In this document: one piece after another, positions 1-12,299 of the stretch | Layout of the letters: every line of letters begins with the position of its first letter | Position numbering within the stretch: position 1 is the stretch's first letter | NCBI GenBank assembly: GCA_947568835.1 | Contig: OX387612.1 | Coordinates: 11,658,001 to 11,722,000, forward strand | DNA from: Protonemura montana | Taxonomy: Eukaryota; Arthropoda; Insecta; Plecoptera; Nemouridae | DNA: 64,000 bases | Direction: 5' to 3' | The notes under the pieces: generated by a model | Database searches by the model: none | What the model was told of the DNA's origin: nothing | The model's input: only the letters and a program-made list of their open reading frames with translations | Position numbers and translations under genes: made by a program

Positions 1-1337
1 GGTGCTAGTAGTTGAACAATGTCTCTGTGTTATTCTTATAGGCCATGTTTTTCCAAGCAGTCCAATGTACTAGGTGCTAGTAGTTGAAAAATGTCTCTGT
101 GTTATTCTTATGGGCCATGTTTTTCCAAGCAGTTCAATGTACTAGGTGCTAGTGGTTGAAAAATGTCTCTGTGTTATTCTTATGGGCCATGTTTTTCCAA
201 GCAGTCCAATGTACTAGGTGCTTGTGATTAAACAATGTCTCTGTGTTATTCTTATGGGCCATGTTTTTCCAAGCAGTCCAATGTACTAGGTGCTAGTGGT
301 TGAAAAATGTCTCTGTGTTATTCTTATGGGCCATGTTTTTCCAAGCAGTCAAATGTACTTGGTGCTAGTGGTTGAAAAATGTCTCTGTGTTATTCTTATG
401 GGCCATGTTTTTCCAAGCAGTCCAATGAACTAGGTGCTTGTGGTTGAACAATGTCTCTGTGTTATTCTTATGGGCCATGTTTTTCCAAGCAGTCCAATGT
501 ACTAGGTGCTAGTGGTTGTAAAATGTCTCTGTGTTATTCTTATGGGCCATGTTTTTCCAAGCAGTTCAATGTACTAGGTGCTAGGGGTTGAAAAATGTCT
601 CTGTGTTATTCTTATGAGCCATGTTTTTCCAAGCAGTCCAATGTACTAGGTGCTAGGGGTTGAAAAATGTCTCTGTGTTATTCTTATGGGCCATGTTTTT
701 CCAAGCAGTCCAATGTACTAGGTGCTAGTGGTTGAAAAATGTCTCTGTGTTATTCTTATGGGTCATGTTTTTCCAAGCAGTCCAATGTACTTGGTGCTAG
801 TGGTTGAAAAATGTCTCTGTGTTATTCTTATGGGCCATGTTTTTCCAAGCAGTCCAATGTACTAGGTGCTAGTGGTTGAAAAATGTCTCTGTGTTATTCT
901 TATGGGCCATGTTTTTCCAAGCAGTCCAATGTCCAAGGTGCTAGTGGTTGAAAAATGTCTCTGTGTTATTCTTATGGGCCATGTTTTTCCAAGCAGTCCA
1001 ATGTACTAGGTGCTAGGGGTTGAAAAATGTCTCTGTGTTATTCTTATGGGCCATGTTTTTCCAAGCAGTCCAATGTACTAGGTGCTAGTGGTTGAAAAAT
1101 GTCTCTGTGTTATTCTTATGGGCCATGTTTTTCCAAGCAGTCCAATGTACTAGGTGCTAGGGGTTGAACAATGTCTCTGTGTTATTCTTATGGGCCATGT
1201 TTTTCCAAGCAGTCCAATGTACTAGGTGCTAGTGGTTGAAAAATGTCTCTGTGTTATTCTTATGGGTCATGTTTTTCCAAGCAGTCCAATGTACTTGGTG
1301 CTAGTGGTTGAAAAATGTCTCTGTGTTATACTAATAA
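1..1337. repeat. 72 bp tandem minisatellite array
   Basis: About 18.5 copies of a 72 bp unit recur from the first base, so the array continues beyond the left edge. Landmarks in each unit are GGTGCTAGTGGTTGAAAAAT and CTTATGGGCCATGTTTTTCC. Copies differ by scattered single substitutions (tagtgg/taggggt, gtacta/gtactt). The last copy decays at about 1330. No unit encodes a sustained ORF, and I see no gene here. Confidence 0.95.
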
Positions 1338-1867
1338 CGTACAATTTAAACATTTAATGACCTCGTCAAGGGCGTCTATTTTCTTGAATCACAATTTTTC
1401 TCTGGCTTAGAAGAGGAAATAAAAGTGCTGACTAGCGCAAGAAAATAAGTCTTGCAACTGGCGTAGTTTTTAAAGAAATAATCAAGAATCCAGCCAGAGC
1501 TGTCGACCTCTAACGCAAATAAATCACAGAAATGTTCCGAAAATAAAACGCGTTTCTATGGTTACACGCTAATTTTTATAAACAAAACATATGACCGGAC
1601 ATTTTTTTATATATATTATGCACATGCTAGATTATCAGTTAAAAATTAAATTAAACGATAATTAAAATCTAAATTTAATAAAGGCAAGCGTAAGGAAATG
1701 ACAAGAAGCAGATGGGCCAAACGCTTACACAGAAATATTACACAATAATTTGCTTTATAAATGAGTACGAATTTAGAGCCTGGAAATTTAAACACCACTT
1801 TAAAATTGTTTGTCATCACAGTGGAAAGAGGACAAAGCAACCATTTGCATGAAGCGTTACTGAAGCC
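1338..1867. other. AT-rich spacer without recognisable gene
   Basis: Unique AT-rich sequence between two tandem arrays. The only ORFs are short and of low complexity. No splice-flanked coding segment, RNA gene or transposon terminus was recognised. Confidence 0.6.
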
Positions 1868-3525
1868 AGAGTCACTGTTGCTCTAGGTCGGGGTCACTGC
1901 TTGGTGCTATGGTGATGCTAGTTAGCACGGTGCTACTGACAGTAATACCAGGGTCACTGCTTGGTGCTATGGTGGTGCTAGTTAGCACAGTGCTACTGAC
2001 AGTAATACCAGGGTCACTGCTTGGTGCTATGGTGGTGCTAGTTAGCACGGTGCTTTTGACAGTAATACCAGGGTCACTGCTTGGTGCTATGGTGGTGCTA
2101 GTTAGCACGGTGCTACTGACAGTAATACCAGGGTCACTGCTTGGTGCTATGGTGGTGCTAGTTAGCACGGTGCTACTGACAGTAATACCAGGGTCACTGC
2201 TTGGTGCTATGGTGGTGCTAGTTAGCACAGTGCTACTGACAGTAATACCAGGGTCACTGCTTGGTGCTATGGTGGTGCTAGTTAGCACGGTGCTTTTGAC
2301 AGTAATACCAGGGTCACTGCTTGGTGCTATGGTGGTGCTAGTTAGCACGGTGCTACTGACAGTAATACCAGGGTCACTGCTTGGTGCTATGGTGGTGCTA
2401 GTTAGCACGGTGCTACTGACAGTAATACCAGGGTCACTGCTTGGTGCTATGGTGGTGCTAGTTAGCACGGTGCTACTGACAGTAATACCAGGGTCACTGC
2501 TTGGTGCTATGGTGGTGCTAGTTAGCACGGTGCTACTGACAGTAATACCAGGGTCACTGCTTGGTGCTATGGTGGTGCTAGTTAGCACGGTGCTATGGTG
2601 GTGCTAGTTAGCATGGTGCTACTGACAGTAATACCAGGTTCACTGCTTGGTGCTATGGTGGTGCTAGTTAGCACGGTGCTACTGACAGTAATACCAGGGT
2701 CACTGCTTGGTGCTATGGTGGTGCTAGTTAGCACGGTGCTATGGTGGTGCTAGTTAGCACGGTGCTACTGACAGTAATACCAGGGTCACTGCTTGGTGCT
2801 ATGGTGGTGCTAGTTAGCACGGTGCTACTGACAGTAATACCAGGGTCACTGCTTGGTGCTATGGTGGTGCTAGTTAGCACGGTGCTACTGACAGTAATAC
2901 CAGGTTCACTGCTTGGTGCTATGGTGGTGCTAGTTAGCACGGTGCTACTGACAGTAATACCAGGGTTACTGCTTGGTGCTATGGTGGTGCTAGTTAGCAC
3001 GGTGCTACTGACAGTAATACCAGGGTCACTGCTTGGTGCTATGGTGGTGCTAGTTAGCACGGTGCTACTGACAGTAATACCAGGGTCACTGCTTGGTGCT
3101 ATGGTGGTGCTAGTTAGCACGGTGCTACTGACAGTAATACCAGGGTCACTGCTTGGTGCTATGGTGGTGCTAGTTAGCACGGTGCTACTGACAGTAATAC
3201 CAGGGTCACTGCTTGGTGCTATGGTGGTGCTAGTTAGCACGGTGCTACTGACAGTAATACCAGGGTCACTGCTTGGTGCTATGGTGGTGCTAGTTAGCAC
3301 GGTGCTACTGTCAGTAATACCAGGTTCACTGCTTGGTGCTATGGTGGTGCTAGTTAGCACGGTGCTACTGACAGTAATACCAGGGTCACTGCTTGGTGCT
3401 ATGGTGGTGCTAGTAAGCACGGTGCTACTGACAGTAATACCAGGGTCACTGCTTGGTGCTATGGTGGTGCTAGTTAGCATGGTGCTACTGACAGTAATAC
3501 CAGGTTCACTGCTTGGTGCTATGGT
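1868..3525. repeat. 60 bp tandem array, open on both strands
   Basis: About 27 copies of a 60 bp unit containing GGTGCTATGGTGGTGCTAGT and GACAGTAATACCAGG. Because 60 is a multiple of three and the unit lacks stops in several frames, long ORFs appear on both strands. The minus-strand reading is a Ser/Thr/Pro-rich 20-residue repeat (TSTTIAPSSDPGITVSSTV), and the plus reading is hydrophobic. Two extra partial duplications of about 26 bp, near 2595 and 2737, break the frame. The minus strand could be a mucin-like exon, but no flanking exon or start supports that, so it is called a repeat. Confidence 0.9.
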
Positions 3526-4239
3526 AGAATAGTGAACCCACAGGACTCCAGTCTGGGTGAACGATAAAGTTATTTCCTAATTAGTGTAAGTGATCACCGA
3601 TTTGCACAGACGGCCCATGACGTCATAGCATCCTAACGATGATGGATGATGCATTAGCAAACAGGAGCTGGCTGAAAGTAGCAAAGAAAATGCATCTTTG
3701 TCCCAATTAGGCACGATTCGAAGAAAAAAAAAATAACAGCTGAGTACAAAAGCCAACTTCTGTTTTTATTAATTTTAAAATGAGTCTGGTCACGTGTGTT
3801 TTAGTTTAGTGCAAGGTGTCAAGAAGGTGTATGAAATATGACAGGAAAAAGTGATCACTGTCTACTCACTTCCAGGAAAGTCTGTGTCCAGAATCGAACC
3901 TGGGACCGGCCAAATACTTTTTACATATAGTGTTACAATTGGTGCCATGTGTGGGATTTATTTTAATTAAATTGGTGGCCATATTATTGTTACTTTGCTG
4001 CTTTGTTGTTGGTTTTTTTTGGCATAGTTTTGCTTTAAATTCTGTCCTGTTTGGTTTATTTTTGCGCAATCGGTGCAATTATGGTTCATAATTTATTTTC
4101 TACTCGCAATCAGAGGACAATAGTTAAAGAAATCGTATAAATTGTATTGTATCAGAGGACGCTGAAGACTATTCTATTTTTATTATGCAACTCCCTTCTA
4201 AAAGGATTCAAATTCAGCGAGGCTAATTCTTATTAGGAA
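3526..4239. other. Spacer with a small tRNA-like B-box fragment
   Basis: Unique sequence with no supported gene. On the minus strand around 3890-3910 the string GGTTCGATTCTGG resembles a tRNA B box, which suggests an eroded tRNA-derived SINE. No matching A box was found, so the fragment is weak. Confidence 0.4.
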
Positions 4240-4560
4240 AACAACTACCCTCTCAAAAATTGATCCCCAAACGTGGACCAATTGAGCTACTTGGACCCCG
4301 ATCTCCACCTGTCACGGGTGTTGCTCTAACCAATTGAGCTACTTGGACCCCGATCTCCACCTGTCACGGGTGTTGCTCTAACCAATTGAGCTACTCGGAC
4401 CCCGATCTCCACCTGTCACGGGTGTTGCTCTAACCAATTGAGCTACTCGGACACTGGCTTTATGAGACGATTTTCGTGTATTTGATGAGAATGACGGATC
4501 TCCAAGGAGTAGAACCAAGAGGCTGTGAATACTCACAGTCACTCACTCTTTAATTACGTG
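4240..4560 (-). mobile_element. tRNA-like foldback SINE with about 4 units of a 52 bp array
   Basis: The element has an internal array of 52 bp units. Read on the minus strand, each unit contains AGCTCAATTGGTTAGAGCAA, an A-box-like sequence, and is followed in complete copies by GGGGTTCGAGTCC, a B box. The left end has CTCAAAAATTGATCCCCAAA. The right end has TTATGAGACGATTTTCGTGT and then the shared tail GAGAATGACGGATCTCCAAG. The ends are imperfect inverted copies of each other. The same element recurs at 35.6, 47.8, 49.6 and 59.9 kb. Confidence 0.75.
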
Positions 4561-5815
4561 AAATTTGATTTAAATTGATTTAAAATACGCTGCGCATTGC
4601 AAGCGTTTACAATTTAAATCAGAGTTCCTATTTAGGGTTAGTTTTTATTTACCTACATGGAACACAGACTAAACCATGAAATATCGGCACCAATTCGTCG
4701 ATTTGATTAAAAAAAAAAAACATAAAATATTTTTACATAAAAACTGTAGCACAACAAAAAGCCCAACTTTCTTTGCGATTTTCAATAAAAATTTGATCGA
4801 GTTTCTTCTGCTAAAATAACTTGAACATCGTGGCCGTGATCCAATATTTCCCTGGGGGCGTTGATCGAATATCTTTGATGGCTGAAATTTTGTCTGGAGG
4901 TGATTTCTTTTGTTCGATGAATTTACGTTTATCAAAAACTGGGCTTTCTTGTGCGCCGCGGGTTTCATTCGTTTTATTATCGGATTTATTAGCTTTTTCT
5001 CAGAAATAAATTACAGGCAAGAAAATGATTTGTTTGGTGTGAAATTCAATCCTGTTGCAAATGCAATGCAATGCAATGCAAATTTCTGGGAAATTTTGGC
5101 TTTTATTTGCGTGTGAGAAACGTTAGAGACAATCATAGCCAGTTTAACAAGTTTAAAAGTTAACTGATTGTTAAATTGATCATCTCCTTGGTTACAGCCA
5201 ATCAGATTCTTTTATTTTCACCCCAACCTTCGGTAATCTTCTTTGTTAAACTAGGACCTAGAAAAATATTTGCTAAATTTGAAAAATAACTTACTCCGTG
5301 GCCTTGCGAATCACTTTTGAATAATTACCTTGACTTGGGCTTCACAAACATAATTTTAGGTGCGTTTTGAGATCAGCATAGCGATATTTGTTTCTATCAA
5401 AATGTGAAGCCGATTCTATGTAAAACAACTAAATTAGAATTTGTGCATAAAAAGGGAACGAAAATACAAACGGGTTTAAAAACTTTACAATCAATTAATT
5501 TTGATTTATTTCACATCTTTGCAAAGTTTAAACTTTGCAAACTTTGCTGGCGATAAAACTCCAAAAACAGTTGAAAAATCTGGATATTTTCGTGTTAGGC
5601 AAATGGGTTTAAAAAAATTTTTTTTTTTTGCCGAAATTCAAATTTTTTACCGCCAAGCTGTTGGTAGCTACTGGTCGTCATTTGGTGCCGCGCACCGGAT
5701 CACGCGGACTTCTCTTTCATTAAAACTAATTGTCTGATCAAAATAAGACCGACATTTCTGAAATCTTTGTGCTCTGGAGAATATTAGAGTAATAGTTTTA
5801 GTAATAGGTTTATTA
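4561..5815. other. AT-rich spacer, nothing recognised
   Basis: No splice-flanked coding segment was found. The start (to about 4620) holds TGCGCATTGCAAGCG, a sequence also seen beside foldback elements at 25.2, 46.4 and 60.4 kb. A short GCAAT-type repeat lies near 5057-5080. The remaining ORFs are AT-rich and look accidental. Confidence 0.5.
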
Positions 5816-7078
5816 TTATTATTTGTGGTGTTTAACGACGCACTGTTTTGACATCTGGCCATGCGGCACTGGTCTAATGGCGTCGGTGAATGAGTGGGTG
5901 ATGATGAGGGTGATGATGAACCTAACTTAGCCTAGAAGGGAGGAGGGGAAACCCGGTGCCGGCACGTAGCCTACTCCTGTCGAAGACCAAGGGGACCACC
6001 GGCTTAACGTCCCTTCCGAAGGACGGTACAACGCGGACAACAGGATTCCTCCACAAATCCATGCTGTCGAGAGGTTGATAAGCAAGGCGAGTGAAGTTGC
6101 TGTACTAACTTTCATCCCTCCAACCTCTCTCCCGAACAGAACTGGTCATGTGTATGATGGTCACCCATCCAATACCTGACTCAGCGCAGTGTTGCTTAAC
6201 TTTCATACCTCCAACCTCTCTCCCGAACAGAACTGGTCATGTGTATGATGGTCACCCATCCAATACCTGACCCAGCGCAGTGTTGCTTAACTTTCATCCC
6301 TCCAACCTCTCTCCCGAACAGAACTAGTCATGTGTATGATGGTCACCCATCCAATACCTGACTCAGCGCAGTGTTGCTTAACTTTCATACCTCCAACCTC
6401 TCTCCCGAACAGAACTGGTCATGTGTATGATGGTCACCCATCCAATACCTGACCCAGCGCAGTGTTGCTTAACTTTCATCCCTCCAACCTCTCTCCCGAA
6501 CAGAACTGGTCATGTGTATGATGGTCACCCATCCAATACCTGACCCAGCGCAGTGTTGCTTAACTTTCATCCCTCCAACCTCTCTCCCGAACAGAGCTGG
6601 TCATGTGTATGATGGTCACCCATTCAATGCCTGACTCAGCGCAGTGTTGCTTAACTTTCATCCCTCCAACCTCTCTCCCGAACAGAACTGGTCATATGTT
6701 TGATGGTCACCCATCCAATACCTGACCCAGCGCAGTGTTGCTTGATTTTCATCCCTCCAAACTCTCTCCCGAACAGAACTGGTCATGTTTATGATGGTCA
6801 CTCATCCAATACCTGACCCAGCGCAGTGTTGCTTAACTTTCATCCCTCCAACCTCACTCCCAAACAGAACTGGTCATGTGTATGATGATCACCCATCCAA
6901 TACCTGACCCAGCGCAGTGTTGCTTAACTTTCATCCCTCCAACCTCACTCCCAAACAGAACTGGTCATGTGTATGATGGTCACCCATCCAATACCTGACT
7001 CAGCGCAGTGTTGCTTAACTTCGGTGATCTAACGAGAACCGGTGTTTCCATCACACCAAACCGTTCGGTGGTAACAGG
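5816..7078 (-). mobile_element. 5S-rRNA-derived SINE, about 10 internal 91 bp units
   Basis: Read on the minus strand from about 7078 the element starts with a head related to 5S rRNA: GTTAAGCAACACTG in the box A position and GGATGGGTGACC in the box C position. It continues with about 10 copies of a 91 bp unit repeating that promoter module. A tail follows, containing CCTTCGGAAGGGACGTTAAG, and it ends near TTGTGGTGTTTAACGACGCA (plus-strand reading). The tail motif resembles conserved central domains of invertebrate SINEs (recalled, not checked). Similar GTAAYAGG sequences flank both ends and may be a decayed target duplication. Confidence 0.85.
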
Positions 7079-7984
7079 TTTTTATTCCATAAATAACACA
7101 CTGTGTCTTACAGGAAAGTCAAGATTGTGAGAATAATATTTAATACGTACATACATTTAATAATAAGTACTTCTAATTAGTTACACATTTTTGGTGCAAA
7201 GGAATTTATCAATATTATCACAAATTATCGCCAGAAAAATTGTATTTTCTGGCGAGATTTCGACGTTGCAACACGGGCCGAGTTTTTACTAATTTTTACA
7301 CAATTAAAAACAAGAAATTAATTGGAATACGACGAATAAGATTAAGATCAATAAAGATCAAAATAAGTTTGTTTTTCCAATTTTCCCACTAATTTTTTTT
7401 GAAATTTGTTGAGTATTTTTTAAGAGATTTAGCAACAGGTGAAAATAAAGCCATTGAAACAGATTTGCTTTGATGTTGATCATCACGGTCCATGTGATCC
7501 CAGGTAACGCTTTGTTATCAAAATCGTGACATCTCTAAGATCAATGATTTCGAAGTTGTCTTGCAAATTTAATCTAAATCAGTTTAGTCGTTTGGCGGGA
7601 AAAAAACAAAGAAGCAAAACATAATGTGTCTCTGAATGGATTGCAGTGACTGTTTCTCTAATCGACCAAACGATGAAGAAAATTGAGTCGAATTTAATAT
7701 CAATTCTTGGAAAAAATTGTTTGAAAGAGAACGTTATTTCGTTCTCGCGAGGTAAATCTTCACTCAGAGCTTTCAATATTGCAATTTCATTCAAATTTCT
7801 CAGCTTGACTAGTTTTCACAAAATTCTTGATTACACTTTCATGAATCATGTTCCACCGAAATTCACGCTCTCAACATTTTGCAAGTCGGCAATTTAAAGG
7901 TATTTTATTTCCACACAACTCAGGTGGAATAATTTCATATCCGTCAGCAACATTTACCCCAACCTAAAGACCAGTCTCAAATAT
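7079..7984. other. AT-rich spacer, nothing recognised
   Basis: Contains an 83-codon plus-strand ORF (7646-7897) and an overlapping minus ORF. Neither has a recognisable motif or convincing splice context. Both are AT-rich and probably accidental. Confidence 0.5.
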
Positions 7985-10980
7985 ACTCAATGAAGCATAG
8001 GATCCAGCCAGCTGATCTCAAATAACCTGGATAGAGCATAGGATCCAGCCAGCTGATCTCAAATAACCTGGATAGAGCATAGGATCCAGCCAGCTGATCT
8101 CAAATAACCTGGATAGAGCATAGGATCCAGCCAGCTGATCTCAAATAACCTGGATGGAGCATAGGATCCAGCCAGCTGATCTCAAATAACCTGGATAGAG
8201 CATAGGATCCAGCCAGCTGATCTCAAATAACCTGGATAGAGCATAGGATCCAACCAGCTGATCTCAAATAACCTGGATAGAGCATAGGATCCAGTCAGCT
8301 GATCTCAAATAACCTGGATAGAGCATAGGATCCAGCCAGCTGATCTCAAATAACCTGGATAGAGCATAGGATCCAGCTAGCTGATCTCAAATAACCTGGA
8401 TAGAGCATAGTATCCAGCCAGCTGATCTCAAATAACCTGGATAGAGCATAGGATCCAGCCAGCTGATCTCAAATAACCTGGATAGAACATAGGATCCAGC
8501 CAGCTGATCTCAAATAACCTGGATAGAGCATAGGATCCAGCCAGCTGATCTCAAATAACCTGGATAGAGCATAGGATCCAGCTAGCTGATCTCAAATAAC
8601 CTGGATAGAGCATAGGATCCAGTCAGCTGATCTCAAATAACCTGGATAGAGCATAGAATCCAGCCAGCTGATCTCAAATAACCTGGATAGAGCATAGGAT
8701 CCAGCCAGCTGATCTCAAATAACCTGGATAGAGCATAGGATCCAGCCAGCTGATCTCAAATAACCTGGATAGAACATAGGATCCAGCCAGCTGATCTCAA
8801 ATAACCTGGATAGAGCATAGGATCCAGCCAGCTGATCTCAAATAACCTGGATAGAGCATAGGATCCAGTCAGCTGATCTCAAATAACCTGGATAGAGCAT
8901 AGAATCCAGCCAGCTGATCTCAAATAACCAGGATAGATCATAGGATCCAGCCAGCTGATCTCAAATAACCTGGATAGAGCATAGGATCCAGCCAGCTGAT
9001 CTCAAATAACCTGGATAGAGCATAGGATCCAGTCAGCTGATCTCAAATAACCTGGATAGAGCATAGAATCCAGCCAGCTGATCTCAAATAACCTGGATAG
9101 AGCATAGGATCCAGCCAGCTGATCTCAAATAACCTGGATAGAGCATAGGATCCAGCCAGCTGATCTCAAATAACCTGGATAGAGCATAGGATCCAGCCAG
9201 CTGATCTCAAATAACCTGGATGGAGCATAGGATCCAGCCAGCTGATCTCAAATAACCTGGATAGAGCATAGGATCCAGCCAGCTGATCTCAAATAACCTG
9301 GATAGAGCATAGGATCCAACCAGCTGATCTCAAATAACCTGGATAGAGCATAGGATCCAGTCAGCTGATCTCAAATAACCTGGATAGAGCATAGGATCCA
9401 GCCAGCTGATCTCAAATAACCTGGATAGAGCATAGGATCCAGCTAGCTGATCTCAAATAACCTGGATAGAGCATAGTATCCAGCCAGCTGATCTCAAATA
9501 ACCTGGATAGAGCATAGGATCCAGCCAGCTGATCTCAAATAACCTGGATAGAACATAGGATCCAGCCAGCTGATCTCAAATAACCTGGATAGAGCATAGG
9601 ATCCAGCCAGCTGATCTCAAATAACCTGGATAGAGCATAGGATCCAGCTAGCTGATCTCAAATAACCTGGATAGAGCATAGGATCCAGTCAGCTGATCTC
9701 AAATAACCTGGATAGAGCATAGAATCCAGCCAGCTGATCTCAAATAACCTGGATAGAGCATAGGATCCAGCCAGCTGATCTCAAATAACCTGGATAGAGC
9801 ATAGGATCCAGCCAGCTGATCTCAAATAACCTGGATAGAACATAGGATCCAGCCAGCTGATCTCAAATAACCTGGATAGAGCATAGGATCCAGCCAGCTG
9901 ATCTCAAATAACCTGGATAGAGCATAGGATCCAGTCAGCTGATCTCAAATAACCTGGATAGAGCATAGAATCCAGCCAGCTGATCTCAAAGAACCAGGAT
10001 AGATCATAGGATCCAGCCAGCTGATCTCAAATAACCTGGATAGAGCATAGGATCCAGCCAGCTGATCTCAAATAACCTGGATAGAGCATAGGATCCAGTC
10101 AGCTGATCTCAAATAACCTGGATAGAGCATAGAATCCAGCCAGCTGATCTCAAATAACCTGGATAGAGCATAGGATCCAGCCAGCTGATCTCAAATAACC
10201 TGGATAGAGCATAGGATCCAGCCAGCTGATCTCAAATAACCTGGATAGAACATAGGATCCAGCCAGCTGATCTCAAATAACCTGGATAGAGCTTAGGATC
10301 CAGCCAGCTGATCTCAAATAACCTGGATAGAGCATAGGATCCAGTCAGCTGATCTCAAATAACCTGGATAGAGCATAGAATCCAGCCAGCTGATCTCAAA
10401 TAACCAGGATAGATCATAGGATCCAGCCAGCTGATCTCAAATAACCTGGATAGAGCATAGGATCCAGTCAGCTGATCTCAAATAACCTGGATAGAGCATA
10501 GGATCCAGCCAGCTGATCTCAAATAACCTGGATAGAGCATAGGATCCAGCCAGCTGATCTCAAATAACCAGGATAGATCATAGGATCCAGCCAGCTGATC
10601 TCAAATAACCTGGATAGAGCATAGGATCCAGTCAGCTGATCTCAAATAACCTGGATAGAGCATAGGATCCAGCCAGCTGATCTCAAATAACCTGGATAGA
10701 GCATAGGATCCAGCCAGCTGATCTCAAATAACCTGGATAGAGCATAGGATCCAGCCAGCTGATCTCAAATAACCTGGATAGAGCATAAGATCCAGCAAGC
10801 TGATCTCAAATAACCTGGATAGAGCATAGGATCCAGTCAGCTGATCTCAAATAACCTGGATAGAGCATAGGATCCAGCCAGCCGATCTCAAATAACCTGG
10901 ATAGAGCATAGGATCCAGCCAGCTGATCTCAAATAACCTGGATAGAGCATAGGATCCAGCCAGCTCAAATAACTAGGATC
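7985..10980 (+). repeat. 41 bp tandem array, about 72 copies
   Basis: Near-perfect 41 bp units, landmark ACCTGGATAGAGCATAGGAT and CAGCTGATCTCAAATA. Variant units (GTCAGCTG, AGAACATAGG, ACCAGGATAGATC) recur in the same order, which implies higher-order duplication of blocks several units long, for example the blocks starting near 8160 and 9220. The array runs directly into a tRNA-derived SINE at 10981. The same satellite occurs inverted at 18.6-19.4 kb. Confidence 0.97.
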
Positions 10981-11160
10981 CATTGGTCTCAAATAACGTG
11001 GATAGCTCAGTTTGTTGAGTTCCCGACCGGGTTCCGGGTTCGTATCCCGGTTCAGTTGCACATTTTTAAAGTCTAGCTTCCCTTCCACTTATAGCATTCT
11101 GGTTTCAGCATTGTGGAATCTCCAGAAAAACCAAAAACCCTGCAAAAAATAAACTATTCC
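10981..11160 (+). mobile_element. tRNA-derived SINE at the edge of the 41 bp array
   Basis: GGATAGCTCAGTTTGTTGAG resembles a tRNA A box and GGGTTCGTATCCCGG a B box, spaced as in a tRNA. They are followed by the body motif TCTAGCTTCC and AGAAAAACCAAAAACC, which recurs in the SINE at 54.4-54.6 kb. The head shares TGGATAG with the adjoining 41 bp units, which may derive from such a head. Confidence 0.7.
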
Positions 11161-12299
11161 ACACAGCTTGGTTACAAAAATGTAACAATTTATACTTTAG
11201 TAAGTTTATTTAAGCTCACCAGAGCCAGCCATGTATATAGTTAACATAACAAAGCAATCTTTATCGAATAAACTCACTGAACCTTTTCCAAAATCCACTA
11301 CATCAAATACAGTAAACCAATTACGGCTCACTGCCCGTAATAATCAAACACACAAATCATAACTTGAAGATGGAAATTATGTAATATCATTTACTGAAAA
11401 TCATGTTTCATTTTAATGGTAGCTATCGGAGATTTCCGACCATACCCAGTTACAGAGCATTACAGAGATTAAAGCTGATATACCACTTCAAGCAGATGTT
11501 CGCTACCCTGTAACTAGCATGATAATACCAAGGGTCTGCGATTTTAATCCGATTTCAAGTTACTATACGAAGGTGCTTGTACCAATTAGCAGTATTAACA
11601 GCAGCCTGGTGATTTGTCAAAAGATCTCCCAAAGCACACCACCTGAGTGGAGGTACGTTTTATGTAATCTGTGATGAATGTGCTGAGAAGCTGCAGTAAA
11701 ATCAGGTATGAGTACACAACCGAACGAAGTGTACTGTGCTTTGATAGAAACAAATATTCAAATAGGTTAAAAATGGTAAGAAAAATATAAGAAATGCTAA
11801 AAAATTAAATTGAATTAAAGTCGGATTTTATATTTTTTTATTTTTTAACTTGGTATCAAAACCTAAGTTGTAAATAGATTTGTTCAAAACTAATGATACG
11901 GTTAGATCAAGAAGGTGTTACCATAAATACCATGCTAAAGAACTTTCCATCCCTATGCGAGCAGTGGTCTAAGGTGGTCTGAGGTGCTAAGTCTCAACAT
12001 GAACTTGTGCTAAAGAAAAAACCCATTTCAACAATGGAAAATTCTTTGTCTCTTCTTTGACTTCCAAAAGCTTGGCTCTCTAACATCCGACAACTTTAAT
12101 TCGAGATCCGCTTTAAGCTGACATCAGAATAAAAACCAATAATGCAAATTATTGAAAGAAAATTTGTTTAATCACAAGCTAAATGATAATAGTGGGTGAC
12201 ACAGAGTTTGCAAGCGTAAACCAGTTGGCAGAAAATAAATAATTAAAACTATGCGTAGTTGTAACCCACATCATCATTCAGATAAGAGATTTACCTGGA
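11161..12299. other. Unique spacer, nothing recognised
   Basis: Over 1 kb of AT-rich sequence. I found no ORF with recognisable motifs, no RNA gene and no transposon termini. Confidence 0.5.

Noticed and set aside
1872-3532. Long ORFs on both strands across the 60 bp array taken as protein genes
   Set aside because: Stop-poor repeat with a period divisible by three. Both strands are open, the frames are broken by partial duplications, and no flanking exon was found.
7985-10980. CRISPR array
   Set aside because: Repeats are contiguous without unique spacers, no cas genes are present, and the DNA is clearly eukaryotic.
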